From Bacillota bacterium (GTDB lineage: Bacteria; Bacillota; Clostridia; Oscillospirales; Oscillospiraceae), in assembly GCA_021768085.1 (NCBI GenBank), contig JAETOJ010000003.1:86823-150822 (forward strand): a stretch of DNA of 64,000 nt, in the 5' to 3' direction. The position numbers and the translations under genes are program-made. The notes beneath the pieces were generated by a model. The model was not told the origin of the DNA and did not search any database. It was given only the letters and a program-made list of their open reading frames with translations. Shown here piece after piece: positions 25,424-34,224 of this stretch; position 1 is the stretch's first letter; each line of letters starts with the position of its first letter.

Positions 25424-26359
25424 TTATGCTTTGGCGTGCTGCTGGTCAAACCGCTCCAGCAGATGGTCCATCACGTCTACCAGATGCCCGATCTCCGGCT
25501 TGGTAAGCTGCTCGTCCGCCCCCAGCTCCCGGCCCTTGGTGCGCATCTCCTCGCTGATCAGAGAGGAGAAGATGATCAGGGGAACCTGCTTGAACCGGGT
25601 GTGATCCTTCACCAGCTTGGTCAGCCGGTGCCCGTCCATCTGAGGCATCTCAATGTCGGTGATGATCAGGGCCACATCCCGCTCCAGCGGGCCGTCGGTG
25701 GGCAGGGCCGTCAGCGCCTCCCACAGCTCCAGGCCGTTGGGGAACATATGCAGGTTGACATAGTTGGCCTTGCGCAGGGAGTCGGCGATCATCTTGCTCA
25801 GCAGCACCGAGTCCTCCGCCACCCAGATGGGCCGGTCGTTCCTGTCCCGGGGACCCAGGCGCTCCACCTCGGAGATCTGGATGGAGGTCTCCGGGGCGAT
25901 CTCCGCCACGATCCGCTCAAAGTCCAGGATGGTAACCAGCTCGCCGTCGCACTGGGCGATGCCGGTGGCTACGCTCTCCGTGCCACCAGACACGGTCTTG
26001 TCCGGTTTTTGGATGTCGGTCCAGGAAATGCGGCTGATGCGATCCACCGTGTGGACCCGGAAGGCGATGCACATCTTATTGAAGTTGGTGATGATGAAGA
26101 TATCCTTCTCACTCTTGGGGCTCTCCATCCCCAGGTAGGTGGGCAGATCCACCACAGTGATCACCTTGTCCCGGGGCTTGAAGATCCCCTCCACCGCGGC
26201 GTGGGCGTGGGGCATGGGCTTCACCGGCGCGGAGATCATGATCTCCAGCACCTTGGCCACGTTGATCCCGAACAGGTTACCGCCGATGGTGAACTTCATC
26301 ACCTCAATCTCGTTGGTCCCGGACTCCAGCAGGATCCCCTGCTTCTGGTCTTCCATCAT
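25424..26359 (-). CDS. cheV: CheV: CheW-receiver coupling protein
   Basis: 311 residues: a CheW-like domain (about 15-160; KFTIGGNLFGINVAKVLEIM, VEGIFKPRDKVITVVDLPTYLG) followed by a receiver (about 185-310) with phospho-acceptor Asp in ALIITDIEMPQMDGHRLTKLV and Lys in LTKPEIGH. CheV couples receptors to CheA and, once phosphorylated, helps adaptation. ATG 26359 is 9 bases after GGGAG; a TTG two codons upstream is too close to that site. With CheC/CheD and CheR/CheB this completes the three-branch adaptation scheme known from Bacillus. Confidence 0.95.
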   Translation of the reverse strand: MMEDQKQGILLESGTNEIEVMKFTIGGNLFGINVAKVLEIMISAPVKPMPHAHAAVEGIFKPRDKVITVVDLPTYLGMESPKSEKDIFIITNFNKMCIAFRVHTVDRISRISWTDIQKPDKTVSGGTESVATGIAQCDGELVTILDFERIVAEIAPETSIQISEVERLGPRDRNDRPIWVAEDSVLLSKMIADSLRKANYVNLHMFPNGLELWEALTALPTDGPLERDVALIITDIEMPQMDGHRLTKLVKDHTRFKQVPLIIFSSLISEEMRTKGRELGADEQLTKPEIGHLVDVMDHLLERFDQQHAKA

Positions 26360-26393
26360 TTCCAAGCACTCCCTTTCATCTTGCGCGTGGTGG

Positions 26394-26873
26394 TCATATG
26401 ATCAGCTCCGGCCGTCCGTAGCTGCGCACGCAGCCCAGGCCGCTGTTCACATCAAAGAGCAGGGTTCGGGCCACCGAACCGCCCACATCCTCCTTCAGCA
26501 GGCGGATACCCTCCTTCTTCAAGTTCATATGGACGCTCTCAATATTTCTCTGGCCGATGTTTCCCAGGGAACTGCTGCCCACCTCGAACATTTTGGCCCC
26601 GCCGGCGATCTTGGCCGTGATCCGGTTCCGCTTGGCTCCCTTGGACTCCATTAGGCGCAGGGTCTCCCGGATGCCCGTGTCCGCATACTTCATGGGCGTT
26701 TTCCGTCCGGCCTCCATGTTCACCGGCAACATAATGTGTACCAAGGCCCCCAGCTTGAGCACCGGGTCATGCAGGCAGATCCCAATGCAGGATCCCAATG
26801 CGTAGGTTACCAGCATTCCCTCGCCCTTGGCCATCTTCATATCCGCAATCCCGATGATCAGTTTATCACTCAT
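26394..26873 (-). CDS. cheD: Chemoreceptor glutamine deamidase CheD
   Basis: 159 residues. CheD deamidates receptor glutamines and is held by CheC in a CheY-P-dependent way. Catalytic triad elements are visible: Cys29 in TYALGSCIGICLHD, His46 in LGALVHIMLP, and Thr/Asp in KYADTGIRETLRLM. AKIAGGAKMF and NIGQRNIESV are further family marks. It overlaps cheC by 8 bases, the usual pairing. Confidence 0.96.
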   Translation of the reverse strand: MSDKLIIGIADMKMAKGEGMLVTYALGSCIGICLHDPVLKLGALVHIMLPVNMEAGRKTPMKYADTGIRETLRLMESKGAKRNRITAKIAGGAKMFEVGSSSLGNIGQRNIESVHMNLKKEGIRLLKEDVGGSVARTLLFDVNSGLGCVRSYGRPELII

Positions 26874-27492
26874 CGCTTACGCCCAGCTTCCTCAATAGCG
26901 CATTCAGCGACCGCAGGTCGGGCGACATCAGCAGGCGGCAGGGCACCTGCTTGTTGTCGCACACGAAATTTCCCCCTATGGTCATGATGTAATCAGACTG
27001 TCCCCCATACTCCGCCATGGGCACGGCCAGGATGGCCCCCTGCATATCCACCGTAAAGGCGGGCACTGTCAGGGTCACATCCACTCCGGCCAGCCCGCTC
27101 AGGGCGTTGATAAAGGTGGAGATCATGATGTTACCCACCTCTACCAGGGCGGAGTTCTCCAGCTCCGCCAGCTCGCTGTAGTCCTGGATAGTCTCCTTCA
27201 GCATACTCTCCAGCACCAGGTTCACAAAATCGATTTGCTGAACGGACAGCATGATCCCGTTGATCTGCCCGCCCATTTTTACCAGCACGCCGGCGGTGAT
27301 CTCCTCCGGGCCACCGATCCACTCGATAGCCTCGTTGTAGCCCATGATCCGCACCTCGGGCAGCGTGATGCGCACCTCCCGCCCCAGCATCTGGGACAGG
27401 GCCGTGGCGGCGTTGCCGGTTCCCATACTGCCGATCTCTCGCAGGGTATCCAGCTCCATGGAGGTCAGCTCGTCATAATTCTTAATTGCCAT
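26866..27492 (-). CDS. cheC: CheY-P phosphatase CheC
   Basis: 208 residues, pseudo-symmetric CheC/CheX/FliY phosphatase. The second active-site motif is intact (SALVEVGN, S-x3-E-x2-N). The first reads DTLREIGSMGTGNAATALS, where Ser takes the place of the expected Asn in E-x2-N, so this site may be weak. CheC dephosphorylates CheY-P and sequesters CheD. Translational overlap with cheD (8 bases). Upstream are two flagellar basal-body genes of the same operon. Confidence 0.95.
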   Translation of the reverse strand: MAIKNYDELTSMELDTLREIGSMGTGNAATALSQMLGREVRITLPEVRIMGYNEAIEWIGGPEEITAGVLVKMGGQINGIMLSVQQIDFVNLVLESMLKETIQDYSELAELENSALVEVGNIMISTFINALSGLAGVDVTLTVPAFTVDMQGAILAVPMAEYGGQSDYIMTIGGNFVCDNKQVPCRLLMSPDLRSLNALLRKLGVSDE

Positions 27493-27509
27493 GCCCGTTA
27501 TCCCTCCTG

Positions 27510-28253
27510 TTAATTGCGCAGATTGTTGATGGTGCTTTCAATCTCGTCGGAGGTGATCACCATCTTCAGCGCCGCGCTGTAGGCCCTCTGCGCCTCAATT
27601 ACTTTGGTAATCTCATCCGCCAAATCCGCGTTGGAGCGCTCCAGGTAGCCCTGAACCAGTTTGCCCGTGCCATACCACAGGTTGCCGTTCTTGTCGATGG
27701 GGACAAACCCGGTCTCGTCCAGCCGGATCTTGCCGTCGTAGTTGGCAAAGTCGAAGATGCCGATGGGCAGCTCCTCGTCCGTGTCCGTAAACTGGATCAG
27801 CCCCCCATCCCGGCTGAGGACGAAGCGGCCCGTGCCGTCCCCCAGGCAGTACACCGTCTCCATGATGGGCTGGCCCTCCTCGTCCACCTCGCCGGTGGGG
27901 CGCTCCAGCTCGGACATGGTGAATGCGCCGTTCCGGGTGAAGGTCACGTCCCCGGTGGCCAGATCCACCACCCCGAAGAAGCCCTCCCCCTCGATGCAGT
28001 AGTCCAGCTTGCGGCCGGTATCCGCCGGGCCGCCCTGAGAGTAGTCGGTGGAGGTCATAAGCATCCGGGTGCCCACGCCCATGGGCAGCTCCGTATCCGC
28101 GCCCCGCTGGTTCTGGTAGAGCAGGGCGGTGAAGTAGGCGCGGTCGGCCTTGAAACCGTAGGTGTTCACGTTGGCGATGTTGTCCCCGTGGACATTCAGG
28201 TGGTACAGCTGATGCTGGGCGCCCACCGCGCCGATATAGAAGGATTGGTTCAT
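27510..28253 (-). CDS. Flagellar rod/hook-basal body protein (FlgG/FlhP type)
   Basis: 247 residues. N-terminal rod motif (HLNVHGDNIANVNTYGFKADR, about 18-38), central LDYCIEGEGFFGVVDLATGDVTFTRNGAF, and C-terminal helix (VQGYLERSNADLADEITKVIEAQRAYSAALKMV) of the FlgE/F/G family. Two such genes lie in tandem here; they correspond to the FlgF-FlgG or FlhO-FlhP pair that makes the distal rod, but I cannot say which is which. It follows its sibling by 14 bases. Confidence 0.9.
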   Translation of the reverse strand: MNQSFYIGAVGAQHQLYHLNVHGDNIANVNTYGFKADRAYFTALLYQNQRGADTELPMGVGTRMLMTSTDYSQGGPADTGRKLDYCIEGEGFFGVVDLATGDVTFTRNGAFTMSELERPTGEVDEEGQPIMETVYCLGDGTGRFVLSRDGGLIQFTDTDEELPIGIFDFANYDGKIRLDETGFVPIDKNGNLWYGTGKLVQGYLERSNADLADEITKVIEAQRAYSAALKMVITSDEIESTINNLRN

Positions 28254-28267
28254 CTCCTGTTACCCCC

Positions 28268-29020
28268 TTACATCCGTCCGATGTCGCTGGCGGCGTGGCC
28301 CATCACCTCGTCGTACATCTTGGTCACCGACGCGCAGCTCTGGAGGGCCCGCTGGCAGGTGATCATGTCGGTCATCTGCTTGATCAGCTCCACGTTGGAG
28401 CGCTCCACGTACTTCCACAGAAGATTGGGGTTGTCCGCGACCTGAGCCCCCTGGCCGGTAAAGAAACCCTCGCCCAGGTGCTCCAGTTCCCCGTTGTCCG
28501 GGAAGACATACACCCCCAGCTGGCCCAAATAATTTCCGCCGTTGTTGATGGTGATAACGCCCTGCTCATCCGCCGTGATCTTGTCCGTCTCCAGCAGAAT
28601 GGGCTGGCCGTTGACGTCCAGCACCCGGCCCGCCCCGGGGAAGCACAGGTAGCCCTCGTCGTCCAGAGAGAAGCTGCCCGCCCGGGTGTAGACAATATCC
28701 CCGCCCTCCTGCTGGACGGCAAAGAAGCCGTCCCCGACGATGGCAAAATCCAGGGGGATGTTGGTGGGCTCGGGGACGCCCTGGGAGTAATCCACGTAGA
28801 TCTCGCTGTTGGCCCGGATGTAGCTCTGCCGGCCGATCTCGGTGTAGATCTTCTCCTCGTTTCCCACCCGGGCGTACATCACGTCGTCAAAGGTGGTGGC
28901 GGTATACCGGCTCCCCTTAAAGCCCGCGGTGGACACGTTCACCAGGTTGTTTCCCACCACGTTCAGGTGCTGCTGCTGGGTCACCATGCCGGAGGTCAGG
29001 TTGTAGAAGCCTTTGAACAT
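28268..29020 (-). CDS. Flagellar rod/hook-basal body protein (FlgF/FlhO type)
   Basis: 250 residues. Same architecture as the next gene: N-terminal HLNVVGNNLVNVSTAGFKGSR, middle LDFAIVGDGFFAVQQEGG then TRAGSFSLDDEGYL, and C-terminal YVERSNVELIKQMTDMITCQRALQSCASV. These proteins polymerise as a short helical segment of the rod inside the envelope. The gene starts 4 bases after sigD. Exact FlgF/FlgG assignment is open. Confidence 0.9.
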   Translation of the reverse strand: MFKGFYNLTSGMVTQQQHLNVVGNNLVNVSTAGFKGSRYTATTFDDVMYARVGNEEKIYTEIGRQSYIRANSEIYVDYSQGVPEPTNIPLDFAIVGDGFFAVQQEGGDIVYTRAGSFSLDDEGYLCFPGAGRVLDVNGQPILLETDKITADEQGVITINNGGNYLGQLGVYVFPDNGELEHLGEGFFTGQGAQVADNPNLLWKYVERSNVELIKQMTDMITCQRALQSCASVTKMYDEVMGHAASDIGRM

Positions 29021-29024
29021 ATTC

Positions 29025-29867
29025 TCATGCCTTCTTCCGCTTTTTAGAGGTTTTGGCGGGACTCCCGCTGTTCATGTATGCGCCCATGTGCTCCCGCAGC
29101 TTCTGGATGGCCCGGGAGTGGATCTGGGAGATGCGGGGCTCGCTCACCCCCATCACCTGGGCGATCTCCTTCATATGGAGGTTCTTTTCGTAGTAGAGGG
29201 ACAGCACAATCTGCTCGTTCTCCTGGAGGGCGGAAATACCCGCCGCCAGTGTCTCCTGGAGCTCCCGATCCTCCAGCACCGTTTCGGGCTGAAGCTTGGG
29301 ATCCTGGTCGGACAGCTCAAAGTGGTACCCCTCCAGATCCCGGGCGTCCATCAGCGCGTCCAGGGACAGGGTGTTGGACAGAGCCACCCGGGCGGCCTCC
29401 TTCTGGTACTTATCGGTGGCGATGCCCAGGTGCCCGGCCACCTCCTGATCGGTAGGGAACCGGCCCAGCTCATTGGCCAGGTGGGACACCGCGGCGTCGA
29501 TCTCCTTGGCCCGCTGGCGGATGTTCCGGGGCAGCCAGTCCTGCTTCCGGGCCAGGTCGATCACCATCCCCCGGATGCGCTTGGCCACGTAGGTCTCGAA
29601 CTTGATCCCCTTGTCCGGGTCGAATTTATCGATGGAGGTCAACAGGGTGAGGATGCCCTCGCTAACGATGTCGTCCACCTGGGCAAAGCTACTATACACC
29701 CCGCGAATTTGGAGGGCCGCGCTTTTGATCAGTCCTTCATAGCGCAGCACCAGCGGCCACTTCAGCGCCTCGTCCCCCGTCCGCTTGTAGAGTGCCAACA
29801 GATCTGGGGTGGCCATGGCCTCAATCTCGGCCTCGGTGTAGCTGCGCTCAGCCAGCCCCGTGCTCAT
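29025..29867 (-). CDS. sigD: Flagellar sigma factor SigD (sigma-28/FliA)
   Basis: 280 residues. Region 2 (QVDDIVSEGILTLLTSIDKFDPDKGIKFETYVAKRIRGMVID), region 3 (LPRNIRQRAKEIDAAVSHL, with FPTDQEVAGHLGIATDKY) and region 4 (LQENEQIVLSLYYEKNLHMKEIAQVMGVSEPRISQIHSRAIQKLR) are all in place. It directs RNA polymerase to late flagellar and chemotaxis genes; a matching promoter precedes flgM in this window. It overlaps flhA by 4 bases (ATGA), so its level is tied to the upstream early genes. A basic tail (TSKKRKKA) ends the protein. Confidence 0.97.
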   Translation of the reverse strand: MSTGLAERSYTEAEIEAMATPDLLALYKRTGDEALKWPLVLRYEGLIKSAALQIRGVYSSFAQVDDIVSEGILTLLTSIDKFDPDKGIKFETYVAKRIRGMVIDLARKQDWLPRNIRQRAKEIDAAVSHLANELGRFPTDQEVAGHLGIATDKYQKEAARVALSNTLSLDALMDARDLEGYHFELSDQDPKLQPETVLEDRELQETLAAGISALQENEQIVLSLYYEKNLHMKEIAQVMGVSEPRISQIHSRAIQKLREHMGAYMNSGSPAKTSKKRKKA

Positions 29868-31969
29868 GTGGCCACCGCCCTTCGCTGCGCCATGGCGGGC
29901 GCATCCATGGTGATGTTGCCCAGGGCCTGGATCTGCACGCTGTTGGTGATCTCATTGAAGGAGAGCACATAGACGTTGGGGTAGAACTGGGTGATCATCT
30001 TGCTGAAGTAGCCCCGGATCACCTGGCTCACCAGGATCACGGGGGTCTGGGACAGATCCCCGAACTTCTTCAAATGCTCTGCCATCTGGGCGATGATGGA
30101 CTGCATGAGCTCCGGGCCCATGGCCAGATACACGCCCTGCTCGTTCCGGGTGAGGGAGGAGATGATCTTCTTCTCCACCTCCGCGTCCAGGGTGATGACC
30201 CGGAGCTGGCCGTCCTCGCAGAACCGCCGGGTGATGGTGCGGGCCAGGGCACCGCGCACCTGCTCGGTGGTCATGTCCAAATCCCTGCCCTGGGCGAAGG
30301 AATCGGCGGCGGTCTCCACGATGGTGGACAGATCCTTGATGGGCACCCCCTCTTGGAGGAGGTTACGCAGCAGCTTTTCCAGCTTGGCGTAGGGGATGAT
30401 CCCCGGCACCGCCTCCTCCACCAGCTCGGGGGAGGTCTGCTTCAGATTGTCCACCAGCCGGATAGTCTCCGCCCGGTTGAGCAGCTCGTAGGCGTGCTTC
30501 TTCACTGTCTCCGCCAGGTGGGTCAGCATGACGGACAGGGGGTCGATGACGTTATAGCCGTAGATCTCCGCCATCTCCTTGTTCTCCGGCAGGATCCACC
30601 GGGAGGGAATGCCGTAGGCGGGCTCGATGGTCTCGATGCCGTCGATCTCCCCCAGGGGGTTGGGCGGCTCCAGCGCTAAGTAGTAGTCCACCAGGATCTC
30701 GCCCTCCGCCACCACCTCGCCTTTAATGCGGATGGCGTACTGGTTGGTGCCCAGGGCGGAGGAGTCATGCAGGCGGATGGAGGGGATGACGAAGCCCATA
30801 TCCTGGGCGTACTGCCGCCGGAAGATGGTGATGCGGCTGATGAGCTTGCCGCCGTGGGCCTCGTCCACCATGGGGATGAGGCTGTAGCCGAACTCCATCT
30901 CCACCGGCTCCACGGTCAGCAGAGTATACACATTGTTGATGTCCCGGTAGTAGTCCGTCTCGCTGGGCGCGGCCAGCTCCGGGACCTCCTCGGGGGCCTG
31001 GGCAGCGGCGGTCTCCGCCTTTTGCTGGGCATTCATCTGGCGGATGAGTAGGAACCCGCCCGCCAGCAACGCCGCGCCGCCTACCGCCAAGGGGAGGGTG
31101 GGCGTGTTGGGGATGATGGCCAGAATCAGCAGCACCACGCCGGTGGTCATAATGGCCCGGGGCTGGGCCTTGAACTGGCCCAGCACGTCGGTGTTCAGGC
31201 TGCCATCGGACACCGACCGGGTGACGATCATGCCGGTAGCGGTGGAGATCATCAGGGACGGGATCTGGGACACCAGGCCGTCGCCGATGGTGAGAATGCA
31301 GATGGAATTCAGGGCCTCCATGGGCTCCATCCCCCGGCTCAGCATCCCGATCAGCAGTCCGCCGATGAGGTTGATCACCGTGATCACGATGGACATAGTG
31401 GAGTCGCCCTTGACGATCTTGGTGGCGCCGTCCATGGCGCCGTAGAAGTCGGCCTCCTTCTGGATCTTCTCCCGGCGGATCCGGGCCTGCTGCTCGTCGA
31501 TGAGGCCAGAGGACAGATCCGCGTCGATGGCCATCTGTTTGCCAGGCATGGCGTCCAGGGTGAATCGGGCGGCCACCTCGGACACGCGCTCCGCGCCCTT
31601 GGTGATGACGATGAGCTGCACCAGCACGATGATGAAGAAGATCACAAAGCCCACCACGATGTCGCCGCCGGTCACCAGCTGGCCAAACCGCTCGATGACC
31701 TCGCCGGGGTAGCCCGTGGTGAGGATCATCCGGGTGGAGGACACGTTCATGCCCAGCCGGAATAGGGTGGTGATCAGCAACAGGGAGGGAAAGATAGAGA
31801 AGTCCAGTGCCTCCGAGATGTTCATGGTGATCATCAGGATCATGATGGACAATCCGATGTTAACCACCAGCAGGATGTCCAGGATCATGGGGTTGAGGGG
31901 GATAAACAGGAACATAACCACAACCACCACGAACAGAGCTATGCTATTGTTCAGGATGCGCTTCAGCAT
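29864..31969 (-). CDS. flhA: Flagellar export gate protein FlhA
   Basis: 701 residues. About eight N-terminal membrane helices, with the conserved cytoplasmic loop between them (FTLDAMPGKQMAIDADLSSGLIDEQQAR, the FHIPEP region), then a C-terminal cytosolic ring domain of about 370 residues that docks chaperone-substrate complexes. FlhA is the core of the flagellar type III export gate and uses proton-motive force. GGAGGTAACC precedes the ATG. In Bacillus flhF and flhG follow; here sigD follows at once. Confidence 0.98.
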   Translation of the reverse strand: MLKRILNNSIALFVVVVVMFLFIPLNPMILDILLVVNIGLSIMILMITMNISEALDFSIFPSLLLITTLFRLGMNVSSTRMILTTGYPGEVIERFGQLVTGGDIVVGFVIFFIIVLVQLIVITKGAERVSEVAARFTLDAMPGKQMAIDADLSSGLIDEQQARIRREKIQKEADFYGAMDGATKIVKGDSTMSIVITVINLIGGLLIGMLSRGMEPMEALNSICILTIGDGLVSQIPSLMISTATGMIVTRSVSDGSLNTDVLGQFKAQPRAIMTTGVVLLILAIIPNTPTLPLAVGGAALLAGGFLLIRQMNAQQKAETAAAQAPEEVPELAAPSETDYYRDINNVYTLLTVEPVEMEFGYSLIPMVDEAHGGKLISRITIFRRQYAQDMGFVIPSIRLHDSSALGTNQYAIRIKGEVVAEGEILVDYYLALEPPNPLGEIDGIETIEPAYGIPSRWILPENKEMAEIYGYNVIDPLSVMLTHLAETVKKHAYELLNRAETIRLVDNLKQTSPELVEEAVPGIIPYAKLEKLLRNLLQEGVPIKDLSTIVETAADSFAQGRDLDMTTEQVRGALARTITRRFCEDGQLRVITLDAEVEKKIISSLTRNEQGVYLAMGPELMQSIIAQMAEHLKKFGDLSQTPVILVSQVIRGYFSKMITQFYPNVYVLSFNEITNSVQIQALGNITMDAPAMAQRRAVAT

Positions 31970-32001
31970 AGGTTACCTCCTGGGTGATCTGGCTTCCTCC
32001 G

Positions 32002-33072
32002 TCACTTCACAATCTTGTTCTTCCCGTTCAGCTTGAAGATGTATACCAGTACCTCTGCCACCGCCTCATATAGATCGGGCGGAATGAACTGGTTTACCTC
32101 TGTCTGGGCGTACAGCGCCCGGGCCAGGGCCACGTTCTCAATGCAGGCGATGTGGTGCTGCTCCGCGATCTCCACGATGCGGGCGGCCACATTGTCCTGC
32201 CCCTTGGCCATGACGATGGGGGCGTCGTCCTCCTCCGGCCTGTACCGGAGGGCCACGGCGAAGTGGGTGGGGTTTCGGACAACCACGTCCGCCCCGGGCA
32301 CCTGCTGCATCATCCGCTGCTGGGCCCGACGGCGCTGGATCTCCTTGATCTTCCCCTTCACCTGGGGGTCGCCTTCCATCTGTTTGTATTCCTCTTTGAC
32401 CTCCTGCTTCGTCATCTTCATCTGCCGCTCATAATCCCACCACTGGTAGAAGAAGTCCATAGCGGCCACCGCCACAAAGGCGATGGCGATCCGCAGCACC
32501 ATGGTCTCGGCTACCTCCACCAGATGGGCTACCGCGGCCGACAGGTCGGTATACAGGTAACTGGAGCTCTCCAGGAACATCTCCTGGATACTCAGGTAGA
32601 TGATACTCAGGAGGATAATAATCTTGATCAGGTTTTTCAGCGTCTCAATGACGCTTTTCAGGGAAAACAACCGCTTAATCCCTTGTAGGGGGCTGATGCG
32701 GTTAAATTTTGGCTTGATGGACTCGCCGCTCACCAAGAACCTGGTCTGGGCGAAGGTGGCCGCCACAGCGGACAAAATAGCCACTCCCATCACCGGCCCC
32801 ACGGTCTTACCGATGGCCAGCAATCCTTGGACGGCCAGCTCGCCGGACAATCCACCTATCTCCTGCACATCGCCGCCCATGACGTCGAAGCACAGGAACA
32901 GAAACTTGGCTGCCTCCTCCGCGAAAACGCCCACCAGCACCCAGAGGATGGCGAAGGTGCCCAGCAGGCTGGCCACCGCCACCGCATCCCGGCTCATAAA
33001 GACGTTGCCCTTTTTTCGTTCGTCCCGTCGCTTTTTTGGTGTCGCTTTTTCGGTTTTATTTCCTTCGGCCAA
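32002..33072 (-). CDS. flhB: Flagellar export switch protein FlhB
   Basis: 356 residues with four membrane helices (about 30-210) and a cytosolic domain with the self-cleavage motif NPTH (VVVRNPTHFAVALRY), cut between Asn and Pro to switch export from hook to filament proteins. The basic N-terminal tail (KTEKATPKKRRDERKKGNVF) is typical. The start is TTG 33072, 7 bases after an AGGGGGGA site; the nearby ATG is out of frame. It lies between fliR and flhA as usual. Confidence 0.97.
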   Translation of the reverse strand: MAEGNKTEKATPKKRRDERKKGNVFMSRDAVAVASLLGTFAILWVLVGVFAEEAAKFLFLCFDVMGGDVQEIGGLSGELAVQGLLAIGKTVGPVMGVAILSAVAATFAQTRFLVSGESIKPKFNRISPLQGIKRLFSLKSVIETLKNLIKIIILLSIIYLSIQEMFLESSSYLYTDLSAAVAHLVEVAETMVLRIAIAFVAVAAMDFFYQWWDYERQMKMTKQEVKEEYKQMEGDPQVKGKIKEIQRRRAQQRMMQQVPGADVVVRNPTHFAVALRYRPEEDDAPIVMAKGQDNVAARIVEIAEQHHIACIENVALARALYAQTEVNQFIPPDLYEAVAEVLVYIFKLNGKNKIVK

Positions 33073-33159
33073 CGTCCATCCCCCCTTGCTGCCGCTGGCT
33101 CCCCATCCCTGCGGGGCTGCCTGGGGAGGGGAGAATCAGGTGAAGCGCCCGGCCACGGC

Positions 33160-33927
33160 TCAGCCGCCGCTCAGGACGAGGATCTCGTGGAGGCTGTCCA
33201 GCATGGTTCGCTCCGCGTCGATCAGGAACTCGCTGAAGGGGATGGTGAGGATGAACAGCAGCGCCAGCCCTACGATCACCTTCAGCTCAATATTGATGGC
33301 GAACACGTTGATCTGGGGGATCACCTTCATTAGCACCCCCATGCCCACTTGGGCGATGAGCTCCGCCGCCAGGATGGGCATACACAGCTTCACCCCCAGC
33401 ACCGTGCACTCGATGAACAGCTCCAGCAGATAGTGCAGTACGGGCTGCCGAATGGCCGCCGTCCCCAGGGGTACCAGCTCCTCCGAGGTGAGAAACAGCC
33501 GCAGCAGGGTGAAGTGTCCCCCCGCCGCAAAGAACAGCAGGGTCATCAGCACGTTGAGGATCTGCCCGGTCACCGACATATTGGACGAGGTGCCCGGGTC
33601 GTACATCTGGTTCATGGTCATGCCCATCTGGGTGTCGATCATGGAGCCGGCCAGCTGGGGGATGTAGAAGAAGAAGTTCACCGCCATCCCCAACAGGACA
33701 CCCAGTCCCATCTCCAGCAGCAGTCGCAGCCCCAGCTCCGGGATGCCATTCGGCACGTCCACTTGCTGGGTTGTCACCCCCATGACGAACCAAGATAGCA
33801 CCAGCACCATGCCTCCCCGGAAGGTAGCGGGGATATTGGTGCGCCCGAACAGGGGGTTAAACAGAATAAAGCCGCTCACCCGGGCGGTAATGTAGAGGAA
33901 TAGGGTCAGCTCCTGCCAATCAATCAT
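33160..33927 (-). CDS. fliR: Flagellar export gate protein FliR
   Basis: 255 residues, six hydrophobic segments, e.g. LFLYITARVSGFILFNPLFG at the start and VIVGLALLFILTIPFSEFL near the end. FliR forms, with FliP and FliQ, the helical export channel inside the MS ring. Marks: RTNIPATFRGGMVLVLSWFV and AAELIAQVGMGVLMKVIPQINVF. About 87 bases separate it from flhB, the largest gap among these export genes, with no clear hairpin in between. Confidence 0.95.
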   Translation of the reverse strand: MIDWQELTLFLYITARVSGFILFNPLFGRTNIPATFRGGMVLVLSWFVMGVTTQQVDVPNGIPELGLRLLLEMGLGVLLGMAVNFFFYIPQLAGSMIDTQMGMTMNQMYDPGTSSNMSVTGQILNVLMTLLFFAAGGHFTLLRLFLTSEELVPLGTAAIRQPVLHYLLELFIECTVLGVKLCMPILAAELIAQVGMGVLMKVIPQINVFAINIELKVIVGLALLFILTIPFSEFLIDAERTMLDSLHEILVLSGG

Positions 33928-33942
33928 GGCTCAGGCCCTCCC

Positions 33943-34203
33943 CTAACTGGCCACCAGCTGGAAAATCTCATAGGTGTAATCCTTCAGGGTGTCCAGCATC
34001 CAGCCCCCCGTCAGCAGCAGCATACCGATCACCACGATGAGCTTCAGCGCGAAGCCGATGGACTGCTCGTGGATCTGGGTGACCGCCTGAAAGATGGCCA
34101 CCACCACGCCCACCACCATACTCAGCAGCAGCATAGGGCTGGACAACTTGATGGCAATGCCCACCGCGTCCCGCATCAGATCCATTGCCTGCGTGGTATC
34201 CAT
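33943..34203 (-). CDS. fliQ: Flagellar export gate protein FliQ
   Basis: 86 residues, two membrane hairpin helices (LSSPMLLLSMVVGVVVAIFQAVTQI and LIVVIGMLLLTGGWMLDTL). FliQ surrounds FliP/FliR in a 5:4:1 complex that gates secretion. Start motif MDTTQAMDLMRDAVGIAIKLSSP is typical. Located between fliP and fliR. Confidence 0.95.
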   Translation of the reverse strand: MDTTQAMDLMRDAVGIAIKLSSPMLLLSMVVGVVVAIFQAVTQIHEQSIGFALKLIVVIGMLLLTGGWMLDTLKDYTYEIFQLVAS

Positions 34204-34224
34204 GGCGTCTCCTTTCCGGGTTTG

